From Geobacteraceae bacterium (GTDB lineage: Bacteria > Desulfobacterota > Desulfuromonadia > Desulfuromonadales > Geopsychrobacteraceae), in assembly GCA_007125165.1 (NCBI GenBank), contig SLDV01000031.1:34232-98231 (forward strand): a stretch of DNA of 64,000 bases. The letters run 5' to 3'. A model generated the notes under the pieces. It was not told the DNA's origin. It did no database searches and saw nothing but the letters and a program-made list of their open reading frames with translations. A program made the position numbers and the translations under genes. Shown piece after piece: positions 28,313 to 38,311 of this stretch (its first letter is position 1; each line of letters opens with the position of its first letter).

Positions 28313-29560
28313 ATGAACAATCAGAATGACATCACCACCAGCCTGCTGCTACGGCTCTTTATCCCTTTCGGTCTGGGCTATGCTGTCTCCTACCTGTTCC
28401 GTAGCATCAATGCTGTCATTGCCCCCAACCTGATCCTCGAATTGAATCTTTCTCCGAGTGACCTGGGCCTGTTGACATCAGCCTACTTCCTTTGCTTTGC
28501 CGCCTTTCAGTTGCCTCTGGGTATGCTCCTCGACCGTTTCGGTCCGCGCCGGGTCGAAAGTGCACTTCTGCTGTTTGCTGCCGGTGGCGCACTGATTTTT
28601 TCCCTCGCTTCCTCCATCTCCGGCCTGCTGATCGGCAGAGCCTTGATCGGCCTCGGTGTTTCTGCGTGCCTGATGGCGGCCTTCAAGTCCTTCTCTTCCT
28701 GGTTGCCGTCAGAGCGACTGCCCTTTGCCCATGGCATCCAGATGGTTTCCGGTGGCGTTGGCGCCCTGCTCGCTACCACTCCGGTAGAAGCCTCTCTGAC
28801 CCTGACAGACTGGCGCGGAGTCTTTCAGATTCTGGCCGCCGCAACCGTCATTATCGCCCTCGTTATATTCTATCTGGTTCCGGAGAGACAAAACAATCAG
28901 CAGGTGGAATCTTTCAGTGAACAGCTACATGGACTACGTTCTGTTGTTACGACCCGCTCATTTTGGTATATCACCCCCTGGGCGGTAGCTTCCCAGGCCA
29001 CCTATCTGGCAGTTCAAAGCCTCTGGTCCGGACCCTGGCTGCGTGATGTTGCGGGCTACAGCCGCCCTGAGGTTGCTCTGGTGCTCTGGTGGATTGCCAT
29101 CGCCATGATCATCGGCTATTTTTCGGCTGGATGGCTGGCCCAGCGCCTGAGTCGCTACGGAGTCGAGGTCGCTCAGGTTGCCGCTACTGGAATGGGGCTG
29201 TTTCTGCTCAGCCAGGTGCTGCTGATTGTTGCGGTCGGCAATCCGACACTGTTGTGGATTGGTTTCGGCCTGTTCGGCACCAGTGGTATTCTGGCCTATG
29301 CGATCCTTGCTCAGCACTTTCCACAGCACATCATCGGTCGCTGCAACTCGGTCCTCAATCTTCTCGTCTTTGCCGGAGCCTTTGCCACTCAATGGCTGGT
29401 CGGCATCATTATCGGGTTCTTTCCTCCCGGTGCTGAAGGGGGTTATTCCCCGCAGGGCTACCGAGCAGCCTTTCTGACCCTGATCGCACTGCAATTGGCA
29501 GGAGCGGTCTGGTTTGAATTCTGCCGCCGACGACATATCAAAGGGAGGATCAAGACTTAG
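28313..29560 (+). CDS. MFS transporter
   Basis: 12 TM-like segments; LPLGMLLDRFGPRRV motif. Confidence 0.9.
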   Translation: MNNQNDITTSLLLRLFIPFGLGYAVSYLFRSINAVIAPNLILELNLSPSDLGLLTSAYFLCFAAFQLPLGMLLDRFGPRRVESALLLFAAGGALIFSLASSISGLLIGRALIGLGVSACLMAAFKSFSSWLPSERLPFAHGIQMVSGGVGALLATTPVEASLTLTDWRGVFQILAAATVIIALVIFYLVPERQNNQQVESFSEQLHGLRSVVTTRSFWYITPWAVASQATYLAVQSLWSGPWLRDVAGYSRPEVALVLWWIAIAMIIGYFSAGWLAQRLSRYGVEVAQVAATGMGLFLLSQVLLIVAVGNPTLLWIGFGLFGTSGILAYAILAQHFPQHIIGRCNSVLNLLVFAGAFATQWLVGIIIGFFPPGAEGGYSPQGYRAAFLTLIALQLAGAVWFEFCRRRHIKGRIKT

Positions 29561-30455
29561 GGCTTCCTGTCCGGTTGGTCAGATACAGACCGCTACAAAC
29601 GAGCAGCAACCCCGCCAGCAGGGACGAAGTCAGAGGCTCACCCAATAGACCGACTGAAAGAGCTACCGCAGCAATCGGCACAAAGTTGATAAACTGTCCC
29701 GCCCGGGTCGATCCGAGACGCATAATCCCCTGGTAGTACCAGACAAAACCGATGACCGTTCCGAACAGGGCAAGATAAATCAAACTTACCCAGGCTTCGA
29801 GGGAATAAAACCAGACCTGCGACAGCAGTCCTTCGCCCAGGGCGAAAGGGGCCAGCAGTAAAGTGCCGGCAGCGGCCGAACAGGTCACGGCAACCAACGG
29901 CGAAAGATTGCGCATAGCCCGGCGCCCGACCAGTGAATAGGTTGTCCAGCTCAAGACACATCCAAAAATCAGCAACTCGCCCCGGCCGACACCGCCGCCG
30001 ACCAGCTGACTGACATCACCTCGGATAACAACGATAACAGCCCCGGCAACCGACAATCCAATCCCCAAAACAGTGCGTGAAGTAAGCTTTTCGCCAAACA
30101 GCAACGCCGCAAAGAGGGCAATCATGACCGGATTATTGGCGACAATAACAGCGGCCCTGCCGGCCTCAATCCAGTTCAGACCGGCAAAGAAAAAAGCATT
30201 ATAGGCAAATACCCCGCTCAGCCCGAGAAACAGTATCGGCAGCAGGTCATCGCGACCCAAGCGTGGCAGGCTGCCGTTGTATTGTCGACAGAGCAGCAAC
30301 AGCACCAGAGTCGCCAGCAGAAAACGCAGAAAAGCGGCTGAAAAAGGGGGCACCTGACCCGCCAGCAGCTTGCCGGCGATAAAAGTTCCGCCCCAGAAAA
30401 CGGCCGCCAGCGTCAGTTTCAAGTAAATTTGCCATACAGGAGCAGCGCCGGTCAC
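29550..30455 (-). CDS. DMT/EamA family transporter
   Basis: EamA repeats (LAAVFWGGTFIAGKLLAGQVPP; FALLGTVIGFVWYY-like); likely GTG start overlapping the tcdA stop. Confidence 0.85.
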   Translation of the reverse strand: MTGAAPVWQIYLKLTLAAVFWGGTFIAGKLLAGQVPPFSAAFLRFLLATLVLLLLCRQYNGSLPRLGRDDLLPILFLGLSGVFAYNAFFFAGLNWIEAGRAAVIVANNPVMIALFAALLFGEKLTSRTVLGIGLSVAGAVIVVIRGDVSQLVGGGVGRGELLIFGCVLSWTTYSLVGRRAMRNLSPLVAVTCSAAAGTLLLAPFALGEGLLSQVWFYSLEAWVSLIYLALFGTVIGFVWYYQGIMRLGSTRAGQFINFVPIAAVALSVGLLGEPLTSSLLAGLLLVCSGLYLTNRTGSPKS

Positions 30456-30457
30456 GG

Positions 30458-31252
30458 TTAGCAGATCCTGCCGGCGTCTCTTAATCTGCTCTCGCCAATC
30501 AATTGCTGCACCACCACTCCGGCCATGGTCAGTCCGAAAATCGGTGGTATATAGGAGGAACTGCCGAGGATCACCCGCCGATCGCTGCAACTCCAGCGTT
30601 GTTCTTCACGATTGGGACAGATGCAGTTATCGGCACAGATGTGGGCTTCATCACTTAGGGGACGAAATTCTTCCGTCGAGTAGACCACCTGCACCCCGCT
30701 ACTGATCCCCCGACGGCGCAACTCTTTACGGATGATCCGGGCCAGACGGCACTTTTCCGTAGTACTGATATCGGCAACCCGGATCTGGGTTGGATCGAGC
30801 TTGTTGGCGGCGCCCATGGAACTGATTACCGGCAACCTGCTCTTCACGCAGGTTTCGATCAGATGCAATTTGGCGGTGATATGATCGATACAGTCAAGGA
30901 CATAGTCGCAGCCTGGCGCCAACAGTTCCTGCGCTGTTTCGGCCTGATAGAACTGATGCCTGGGAATCACCCGGCAATCGGGGTTGATCTGGCGACAGCG
31001 CTCAGCCATTATCTCGACCTTGGAACGGCCGATGGTACTGTCAAGAGCATGAATCTGACGGTTGATGTTGGTCGCACAAATATCATCAAAATCGACCAGG
31101 GTCAGACTCCCGACCCCGGCTCGGGCCAGCGCTTCCGCTGCATAACTGCCGACGCCACCAATACCGAACACGGCGACTGAAGCTGTTGCCAGTCGATCCA
31201 TGGCGGCTGCGCCTACCAGCAACTGCATCCTGCTGAAGCGGTGCTCTTTCAT
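30458..31252 (-). CDS. tcdA: tRNA threonylcarbamoyladenosine dehydratase
   Basis: RFSRMQLLVGAAAMDRLATASVAVFGIGGVGSYAAEALARAGVGSLTLVDFDDICATNINRQIHA. Confidence 0.95.
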   Translation of the reverse strand: MKEHRFSRMQLLVGAAAMDRLATASVAVFGIGGVGSYAAEALARAGVGSLTLVDFDDICATNINRQIHALDSTIGRSKVEIMAERCRQINPDCRVIPRHQFYQAETAQELLAPGCDYVLDCIDHITAKLHLIETCVKSRLPVISSMGAANKLDPTQIRVADISTTEKCRLARIIRKELRRRGISSGVQVVYSTEEFRPLSDEAHICADNCICPNREEQRWSCSDRRVILGSSSYIPPIFGLTMAGVVVQQLIGESRLRDAGRIC

Positions 31253-32013
31253 CTGTTGTTGTCCTGAAGTTTGTGAAACAACCTGCGCGCATTGGCTGTG
31301 GTCAATTGTGCTGTCTGTTGCAGAGAAATTCCGCGCAGGGCGGCAACCTTCCGCGCCACCTTGAGCAGATCTGTCGGCATCCGGGCCATATCGGGCAGGT
31401 CCGTCTCCAGCACCAGCGCCGAGGCCGGCAAGTCAGCTACAGTTGCGAGAAGCTTGCGGACATTATCGCGCAGCAGAATCGGACCGATCCCGACACAAAA
31501 ACCCTGGGCAACCACCTGGCGGGCAAAAGGAAGGCTCGCTGAAAATCCGTGCCAGACCCCGCCGATCCGGCTACCAACCTGTAGTTCATGGAGAATATCA
31601 AGCAAGAAACCATTTTTGTGGCGACAGTGGAGCATGACAGGAATTTTTTCATCAAGAGCTATCTGCAATTGGGCGCGCAATACCTTTTCCTGTACCTTGA
31701 TGGAGGATTCGGCCGCAGCATCCAATCCAATTTCGCCAATGGCCACGACCTTTGGGTGACGAACCAGTTCACGCAAAAGTACCGCAGCATCTTCATTCCA
31801 CTGATCGGCATACATGGGGTGAAGACCTGGAGCTGCGTACACCTGAGAATGGCGATCTGACAGCGTAAGCATCCCACTCCAGTCCGCAACCCGCACCCCC
31901 GGCTGAATCAGATACCTGATACCGGCAACATCAGAGGCAACGACACGGGCATCTGCCGCCTCTTCACTGTCGGGAGTGTACAGATGAATGTGGGTATCAC
32001 AGAAATGCATCAC
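31249..32013 (-). CDS. TatD family hydrolase
   Basis: FCDTHIHLYTPD...AIGEIGLDAA...PVMLHCRHKNGFLLDIL...LVLETDLPDM. Confidence 0.92.
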   Translation of the reverse strand: MMHFCDTHIHLYTPDSEEAADARVVASDVAGIRYLIQPGVRVADWSGMLTLSDRHSQVYAAPGLHPMYADQWNEDAAVLLRELVRHPKVVAIGEIGLDAAAESSIKVQEKVLRAQLQIALDEKIPVMLHCRHKNGFLLDILHELQVGSRIGGVWHGFSASLPFARQVVAQGFCVGIGPILLRDNVRKLLATVADLPASALVLETDLPDMARMPTDLLKVARKVAALRGISLQQTAQLTTANARRLFHKLQDNNR

Positions 32014-32028
32014 CCCTCGTGACAGTTG

Positions 32029-33570
32029 TCAATCCGCCACCCGGGCGGCGGCAACACGACCGCCCAGGTTTTTGATCTGGGCCGGATCACTGATCGGGCC
32101 AAGCCCGGTAGCCGCCTGATAGGTGGCCCCGGCCGCAATCGGACCGGCAACTAGCAGACGGGTCTGCTGACGCTTGCCGGCCTGGTCAATATAACCGACC
32201 TCAAGGGTAATTTCAGTAACAGCAACCGGTGTCTGGTTGGCCAGCCGGGCGATCAGTTGCCCCTGACGATCGAGAGCAAAATCGATTTTCAGGTACTTGT
32301 CGGGATTTTCGGGCAGATCAAGTCGTACCAGCGCAGCATGAGCCTGACGACCTGTTGCTGAGTCCGAACGGGCAGCGGCGGAAAAATACTCCATCGCCCG
32401 GGTTCTTTCGCCCCGATTTAAGGCCAACTGTCCGAGGGAATTCATGGCCGGGGCCGTGGGCAACAGTGCGACACTGCGTTCCAGGTCGGCATTGGCGGCG
32501 GTTGTTTCTCCCAGAGCCTGATAAGCCAGCCCACGCTGCAAGTAATAATGGAAGTAATCTGGATGTCGCTGCAAGGCCTGGTCAAAGGCCGCTATCGCTT
32601 CACGCTCACGCCCCTGCTTACGTAATGCGTCACCACGCAGACCGTAAAAGAGGGCTTCTTTGGGTTCACCGGCGATGGCCTGGTTCGCCAGGGTCAGAGC
32701 CTGATCAGGACGATTTTCATGCAACACCTTTCGTCCTTCATCATAAGCATCATAAGCCTTTTGTGCCGCAACAAGGGGGGCCATCACCCGGTGGTAACGC
32801 TCAACTCCCATTTGACCACCGGCCGGAAGCTCGGCCAGAGTCCTGCGGTTGGCATCGACCCGCTCCTGTGACGGCGGATGGCTGGCGAACAATCCTTCCA
32901 GCCAGTTGCTCTGGCGCCCTTCCGAGAGCCTGACGAACGTCTGCTGCAGCTCGACAGCCGCAGCCGGGTCATAGCCGGCCCGCGACATATACAGCATGCC
33001 GTAATAATCGGCCTCTCTTTCTGCTTCGCGGCTATACTGCTGACTCACAAGTCCGGCGGCCACGGAAGCACCACCAACTGCCAGCCCCGCATACTCACTA
33101 TTGCCGGCGGCCATGGCAGCAGCCAATACCGCACCCTGCAGCAGCATCCCGCGCTGCATGCTCTGGGCACTGTGACGCGCAGCGGCGTGGACGATCTCGT
33201 GACCAAGCACCGCCGCCAGTTCCGCCTCACTCTGCATTTCCGTCAACAGGCCGCGATTGATGGCAATTTTTCCCCCCGGCAACGCCCAGGCGTTGGGCGT
33301 GGAGTCGTTGATCACCTGAAACTCGTAGGGCAGGGGACGGTCACTGACTGCCGCCAGGCGCTCACCCACCTCCTTGACATAGGCTACAATCTGCGGCTGA
33401 GTGACATAATCACCCCCCTGCATCTGCCGCAACGGCGCATACTGTTCCGCGCCAATCTGCAGCTCGGTGCCTTCCCCGATCAGAGTTAACTCTTTGCGCC
33501 CGGTCACCGGGTTAACGGCGCAGCCGGCCAACAATAATACCAGCAGAATCAGGACGATATGTCGTGACAT
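32029..33570 (-). CDS. M48 family metallopeptidase lipoprotein with TPR repeats (BepA-like)
   Basis: Lipobox LLLAGCAV; HEIVHAAARH zinc motif; C-terminal TPRs. Confidence 0.92.
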   Translation of the reverse strand: MSRHIVLILLVLLLAGCAVNPVTGRKELTLIGEGTELQIGAEQYAPLRQMQGGDYVTQPQIVAYVKEVGERLAAVSDRPLPYEFQVINDSTPNAWALPGGKIAINRGLLTEMQSEAELAAVLGHEIVHAAARHSAQSMQRGMLLQGAVLAAAMAAGNSEYAGLAVGGASVAAGLVSQQYSREAEREADYYGMLYMSRAGYDPAAAVELQQTFVRLSEGRQSNWLEGLFASHPPSQERVDANRRTLAELPAGGQMGVERYHRVMAPLVAAQKAYDAYDEGRKVLHENRPDQALTLANQAIAGEPKEALFYGLRGDALRKQGREREAIAAFDQALQRHPDYFHYYLQRGLAYQALGETTAANADLERSVALLPTAPAMNSLGQLALNRGERTRAMEYFSAAARSDSATGRQAHAALVRLDLPENPDKYLKIDFALDRQGQLIARLANQTPVAVTEITLEVGYIDQAGKRQQTRLLVAGPIAAGATYQAATGLGPISDPAQIKNLGGRVAAARVAD

Positions 33571-33612
33571 CAGAACCTCCAGCCCCAATCAGGGTCACCT
33601 GCTATTCACAAA

Positions 33613-34614
33613 TCAGGCTTCGATCAGGGAAACCAGCACGCGCCGCTTAAGCTCACCATTGAGCATCTGTTTAATTTTCTCTTCCAACTGCTCCAGAGAA
33701 ACCTCTTCGACCATTTTATCGAGACCCTCCAGCTTCCATTCGCCGGCCAGGTGATTCCAGACCCGTTGCCGGCGCGCCATGGGAGCCTCAGCAGAATCGA
33801 TACCGACCAGGCGCACCCCGCGGAGAATAAAGGGGAAGACATTGATCGGCAGATCGGGGGACGCCACCAGGCCACAACAGGTGACCACGCCGTCATAACA
33901 AGTCGACTTGATTGCCGTTGCCAGCATGTCGCCACCGACACAGTCGACGACACCAGCCCAGGTAGTTTTCAGCATCGGGCGTTCACTGCCGGCCATAAAG
34001 GTTTCACGGCTGAGTATCTGCGCAGCACCGAGGCGCTTGAGATAGGGCTCCTCATCAAGCTTGCCGGTGACTGCCGTGACCTGATAGCCAATCTTCGCCA
34101 GAATGGCCACCGCCAGGCTGCCGACACCGCCGGTCGCTCCGGTCACCAGAATCGGCCCGGAGTCCGGCGTCACACCATTGGCGACCAATTGCTCAACCGA
34201 CAAACCTGCCGTCAAGCCGGCAGTGCCGTACATCATGCTCTCCTTGAGGGTCAATCCTTTTGGCAACTTCAGTGCCCAACTGGAGGGCACACGAATCAAC
34301 TGGCCGAAACCGCCGTCGGTTTCCATCCCCAGATCATAACTGGTCACAATCACCTGGTCACCAGGGGCAAAAGCCCCATCAGCGCAACTGACGACCTCGC
34401 CGGCGGCATCGATACCGGGAGTATGGGGAAACTCACGGGTGACACCCGGATTGCCGGTCGCTGACAGGGCATCCTTGTAGTTAAGGGATGAATAGTGGAC
34501 TTTAACGACCAGATCACCGGCGGGCAATTCCTCAAGGTTGCGGGTTTCAATCGAACGGACAAACACCTTTTTTTCTGGCTGGCTCACCAGTAACGCCTTG
34601 AACTTCATCGACAT
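33613..34614 (-). CDS. YhdH/YhfP (AcuI-like) quinone oxidoreductase family
   Basis: MSMKFKALLVSQPEKKVFVRSIETRNLEELPAGDLVVKVHYSSLNYKDALSATGNPGVTREFPHTPGIDAAGEV. Confidence 0.93.
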   Translation of the reverse strand: MSMKFKALLVSQPEKKVFVRSIETRNLEELPAGDLVVKVHYSSLNYKDALSATGNPGVTREFPHTPGIDAAGEVVSCADGAFAPGDQVIVTSYDLGMETDGGFGQLIRVPSSWALKLPKGLTLKESMMYGTAGLTAGLSVEQLVANGVTPDSGPILVTGATGGVGSLAVAILAKIGYQVTAVTGKLDEEPYLKRLGAAQILSRETFMAGSERPMLKTTWAGVVDCVGGDMLATAIKSTCYDGVVTCCGLVASPDLPINVFPFILRGVRLVGIDSAEAPMARRQRVWNHLAGEWKLEGLDKMVEEVSLEQLEEKIKQMLNGELKRRVLVSLIEA

Positions 34615-34843
34615 AAAATCCTCCTTAACAAAATAATCAGTGGGTAAACCACGAGTTGTCACCTCCTACCGACACAGGCAACTGCTTTCCCAGTAATATA
34701 CTATAGCATGGACACTGTTGCTGCCATAGCCATCGCGATTTGTACTTATGGTACAATAATTTCAAACTTTTTGTCTGAGCTTGAACAACCCGCATACTTG
34801 CTGTCATTACCCGCGTCTCATCAGCAGTGAATGGAGGAAAATC

Positions 34844-36004
34844 ATGTCGAGTAGACAGATATCCCGTTTTCGTCTTCAGTTCCTTTCTCTGATATTTCCC
34901 CTTGTTATTGCCCTGGTAATGACTCTACCGACCAGGACACCGGCACAAGTCATCACCACCGAGACCGAAACAATGCGTATTGCTGAGATCACCAGAGGGC
35001 TGGAACACCCCTGGGGGATGGCTTTTCTTCCCGATGGCCGCATTCTGGTCACCGAACGCCCGGGAAGACTGCGTCTGGTTGAAAATGGACAACTGCTACC
35101 GCAACCGGTCAGCGGACTGCCTGCTATTGTGGCTCAGGGACAGAGCGGATTACTGGATGTCGCTCTACACCCCGATTTTGCTGACAATCAGATGGTCTAT
35201 ATTGCCTACACCGCCGCTCGCGACCGTGGCATCAGCACCGATGTTGCCCGCGGGCGATTGGTGGGGCTAAATCTGACAGATGTTGAGGTGATTTTCCGGG
35301 GCAACCGCGGCACCACCACCGGCCGCCACTTCGGTGCGCGTCTGGTCTTTGACCGCCAGGGCTATCTCTACGTCGGGCTGGGCGACCATGGCCAGAGGGA
35401 TCGCGCTCAAGACCCCGCTGATCATGCCGGTTCCGTTATCCGTATCCACGACGATGGCCGCGTCCCTGCTGACAACCCCTACCAACAGCATTCCGACTGG
35501 CAACCGGAAATATTTTCTATTGGTAACCGAAACATCCAGGGAGCGGCTCTGCATCCGCAAACCGGCGAATTCTGGACCCATGAACACGGCCCGCAGGGAG
35601 GTGATGAAATCAACATCATCCGTTCCGGCCGCAACTACGGCTGGCCGGTTATTACCTATGGAGTCAATTACGGCACCGGCACCAGAATCGGTATTGGTAC
35701 CCACAAGGAGGGGATGGAACAACCCCTTTATCACTGGACACCGTCGATTGCTCCATCAGGCATGGCGTTTTATACCGGTGATCGCTTCCCGAACTGGCGC
35801 GGCAACCTGTTCGTCGGCGCCCTGCGCGGTCAGATGCTGGTACGCCTGACCCTTGAAGGGGAAAAGGTTGTCGCTGAAGAGCGTATGCTGCAGAATCAGG
35901 TCGGGCGCATCCGCGATGTGCGCCAGGGGCCGGACGGCAATATTTACCTGCTGACGGATGCCCGCAATGGTGCTCTGCTGCGTCTGGAGCCGACAGGGCG
36001 CTGA
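34844..36004 (+). CDS. PQQ-dependent sugar dehydrogenase (Asd/YliI-like), exported
   Basis: GLEHPWGMAFLPDGRILVTERPGRLRLV...GDHGQRDRAQDPADHAGSVIRIHDDG...WTHEHGPQGGDEINII. Confidence 0.93.
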   Translation: MSSRQISRFRLQFLSLIFPLVIALVMTLPTRTPAQVITTETETMRIAEITRGLEHPWGMAFLPDGRILVTERPGRLRLVENGQLLPQPVSGLPAIVAQGQSGLLDVALHPDFADNQMVYIAYTAARDRGISTDVARGRLVGLNLTDVEVIFRGNRGTTTGRHFGARLVFDRQGYLYVGLGDHGQRDRAQDPADHAGSVIRIHDDGRVPADNPYQQHSDWQPEIFSIGNRNIQGAALHPQTGEFWTHEHGPQGGDEINIIRSGRNYGWPVITYGVNYGTGTRIGIGTHKEGMEQPLYHWTPSIAPSGMAFYTGDRFPNWRGNLFVGALRGQMLVRLTLEGEKVVAEERMLQNQVGRIRDVRQGPDGNIYLLTDARNGALLRLEPTGR

Positions 36005-36007
36005 TGG

Positions 36008-36757
36008 CTACGCCTCATAGATCATCTTGCGCGTCATACCCCCGTCGACAATAAAATTCTGGCCGGTGATAAAGCCTGCCTGGTCGGAGAGCAGGTAGGC
36101 TACCAGACCGGCAACATCCTCCGGAGTGCCGACCCGTCCGACCGGATGCTGGTCGTGGTCCTGCGGTCGCAACACATCATCACTCACATGAATCCAGCCC
36201 GGACTGACACAATTGACGCGCAGATCCGGCCCGAGGCTCATGGCCATGGCATGGGTCAGGGCCACCACGCCCCCTTTGCCGGCGCTATAGGCCTCGGTAT
36301 CGGCTTCTGACTGCAGTGCCCGTGTTGAGGAAATGTTGACGATAGCCCCCCGGCACGGTCGCAACAAAGGAATCGCATACTTGCTGCACAAAAAAACGCC
36401 GGTCAGGTTGGTGGCCAGCATTTGCTGCCAATCCGCCAGGCTGAGGTGCTCCAGCGCCATACCATGAGCACGGGCGATACCGGCATTATTGATCAACGCA
36501 TCCAACCGACCAAAAGTCTCACCAACCTGGGCAAAAAGTGCCCTGACCGCCTCTTCATCACCCACATCTGTGGCAATCGCCGTTATCTTACCTCCAGACT
36601 CGGTTACCAGCCGACCACCGGCCCGCTTGTCGACATCAGCAATCGCCACGCGATAACCTTTCTTCAACAGTTGTAGCGCAATCCCCCTGCCAATTCCTCG
36701 GGCGCCACCGGTCACAACAACCACAGGACTCGTCACATTCTTAGCTACATCACCCAT
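36008..36757 (-). CDS. SDR family oxidoreductase
   Basis: VVVTGGARGIGRGIALQLLKKG; NNAG; YSAGKGG; C-terminal FITGQNFIVDGGMTRKM. Confidence 0.95.
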   Translation of the reverse strand: MGDVAKNVTSPVVVVTGGARGIGRGIALQLLKKGYRVAIADVDKRAGGRLVTESGGKITAIATDVGDEEAVRALFAQVGETFGRLDALINNAGIARAHGMALEHLSLADWQQMLATNLTGVFLCSKYAIPLLRPCRGAIVNISSTRALQSEADTEAYSAGKGGVVALTHAMAMSLGPDLRVNCVSPGWIHVSDDVLRPQDHDQHPVGRVGTPEDVAGLVAYLLSDQAGFITGQNFIVDGGMTRKMIYEA

Positions 36758-36834
36758 AAACGGATTCTCCTTCGCATCAAGCTACCGCACAGATTCCTTC
36801 AACTTGCCAAGTCGCCAAATTCGCAAAAACATAT

Positions 36835-36850
36835 TTTGCAATAATGCGAA
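36835..36850. promoter_or_regulatory. Palindromic motif TTTGCA-N4-TGCRAA (site 1)
   Basis: TTTGCAATAATGCGAA; intergenic, between SDR and alpha/beta hydrolase genes. Confidence 0.45.
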
Positions 36851-36927
36851 TAAGAAAAACTGTTCTTTATTCTCAGCAACTTAGAGAGCAAAACAGGTGC
36901 ACGCGCGGCAGAAAAACTATAATAATG

Positions 36928-36943
36928 TTTGCAATGATGCAAA
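36928..36943. promoter_or_regulatory. Palindromic motif TTTGCA-N4-TGCAAA (site 2)
   Basis: TTTGCAATGATGCAAA, perfect dyad. Confidence 0.5.
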
Positions 36944-37155
36944 TTTACATATTGTTCAATAAATACCAAAAAATTATATCTAACCGTTTTTATTTCATTT
37001 TATCGATTTCACAGAAGATAAAACATCGGTATATAAATTGCTTATTCCTGTTGCGCAGGCAACGCCGACAAACGTTTTCGCCGGCAGAAAACGTGCTTCT
37101 AACTGACCCAACATAAATATTCCAACTTATCATGGGCTACGACAAGGAGAAATCA

Positions 37156-37977
37156 ATGCCAGTAGAAACTATTATTCCCTACAATGATATCGGCCAAGGA
37201 CCTGCAGTTGTTCTCATCCACGACCTTCCCTTGACCGCGGATATCTGGAACGAGCAAATTGAGCCCCTGAAAAATGCCGGATTTCGTATCATTCTTCCCG
37301 ACTTTTCGCGCTGTAGCGCCCACAAAACCATTTCCGACTACAGCCACAGCATTCTTCGCCTTCTCAACCGCCTTGGCCTGCGGCGTTTTGCTGCCTGTGG
37401 CATGGGGATGGGAGGGGCCATCCTCTTTGATCTGCTGGAACACCATGGGACGCGCATCGCCGGAGCTTGCTTCATTTCCACCAGGCCGGTTCAGGACGAC
37501 GTGCAAGAGCGTGCCAGGCGCGGCGAACTGATCAATGCACTGATGAAGAATGACGGGCCTGAGGTTCGCGAGCAATTGGTAGCCATGCTGGTTGCCGGGC
37601 GCGAAGAGCAGCTTTCCGAACACCTGGTGGCCTCGGTGCGCCGCATGGTTAACAACTACGATCGCGATGCCCTGATCAGCGGCCTGCACGCCATGATCAA
37701 TCGCCGCGACTATACCCGGCTTCTTACCACCCTGCAGATGCCAACCCTGGTGGTAGGCGGCGAACATGACAGCATCTGCCACCCTCACCATCTGGCGATT
37801 ATGGCCGGTAAGCTGCCGCGCTGTCTCGGGACCGACAAACTCGACGGTGGCCGTCTGCTGTCCCTGGAGCTTCCCCAGGAACTCAGCCGTAAACTTGTGG
37901 GCTTTTTCCTTGGCATCGCCCCACGCCGCAACCAGCCACCGGCAGAAGAAGCGGAAGACCTTGTTCCCGCTGGCTAA
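37156..37977 (+). CDS. Alpha/beta hydrolase
   Basis: GPAVVLIHDLPLTADIWNEQIEPLKNAGFRIILPDFSRC; nucleophile region reads ACGMGMGGAI. Confidence 0.85.
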   Translation: MPVETIIPYNDIGQGPAVVLIHDLPLTADIWNEQIEPLKNAGFRIILPDFSRCSAHKTISDYSHSILRLLNRLGLRRFAACGMGMGGAILFDLLEHHGTRIAGACFISTRPVQDDVQERARRGELINALMKNDGPEVREQLVAMLVAGREEQLSEHLVASVRRMVNNYDRDALISGLHAMINRRDYTRLLTTLQMPTLVVGGEHDSICHPHHLAIMAGKLPRCLGTDKLDGGRLLSLELPQELSRKLVGFFLGIAPRRNQPPAEEAEDLVPAG

Positions 37978-38311
37978 TAGCCTCATAGACTGACTTAACT
38001 GCCTGGTGTCCACCTGGACACTTTCCGGATGGGCACCAGGCGCTGCCTCACCTCCAAATCCCTGCCTGTTTCTATCTGCTTTCTGCTCGACAATCAAGGC
38101 TGCCTGGGCCATTGAGTAACTCATTGAACTGACTGTTTTTGGAAAACTCCTTGAACATCAGAACCACATTAGGCTATCGTACGCGCCGAAAACACCCTGA
38201 AAATCTCACTTTTCAACTGATCCCTGTCTACATTCAGACCCCGTGCTTCAATGGCGCAGCGCGGCGACAGGGTGCTGTTGTCAACCCTTATCCCTGGGAA
38301 GGATCTCAACG

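Noticed and set aside
28958-29536. 192-aa minus-strand ORF opposite the MFS transporter
   Set aside because: Shadow ORF with low-complexity Q/D/G-rich composition
37153-38124. 323-aa minus-strand ORF opposite the alpha/beta hydrolase
   Set aside because: Antisense shadow of a clear alpha/beta hydrolase; no domain motifs
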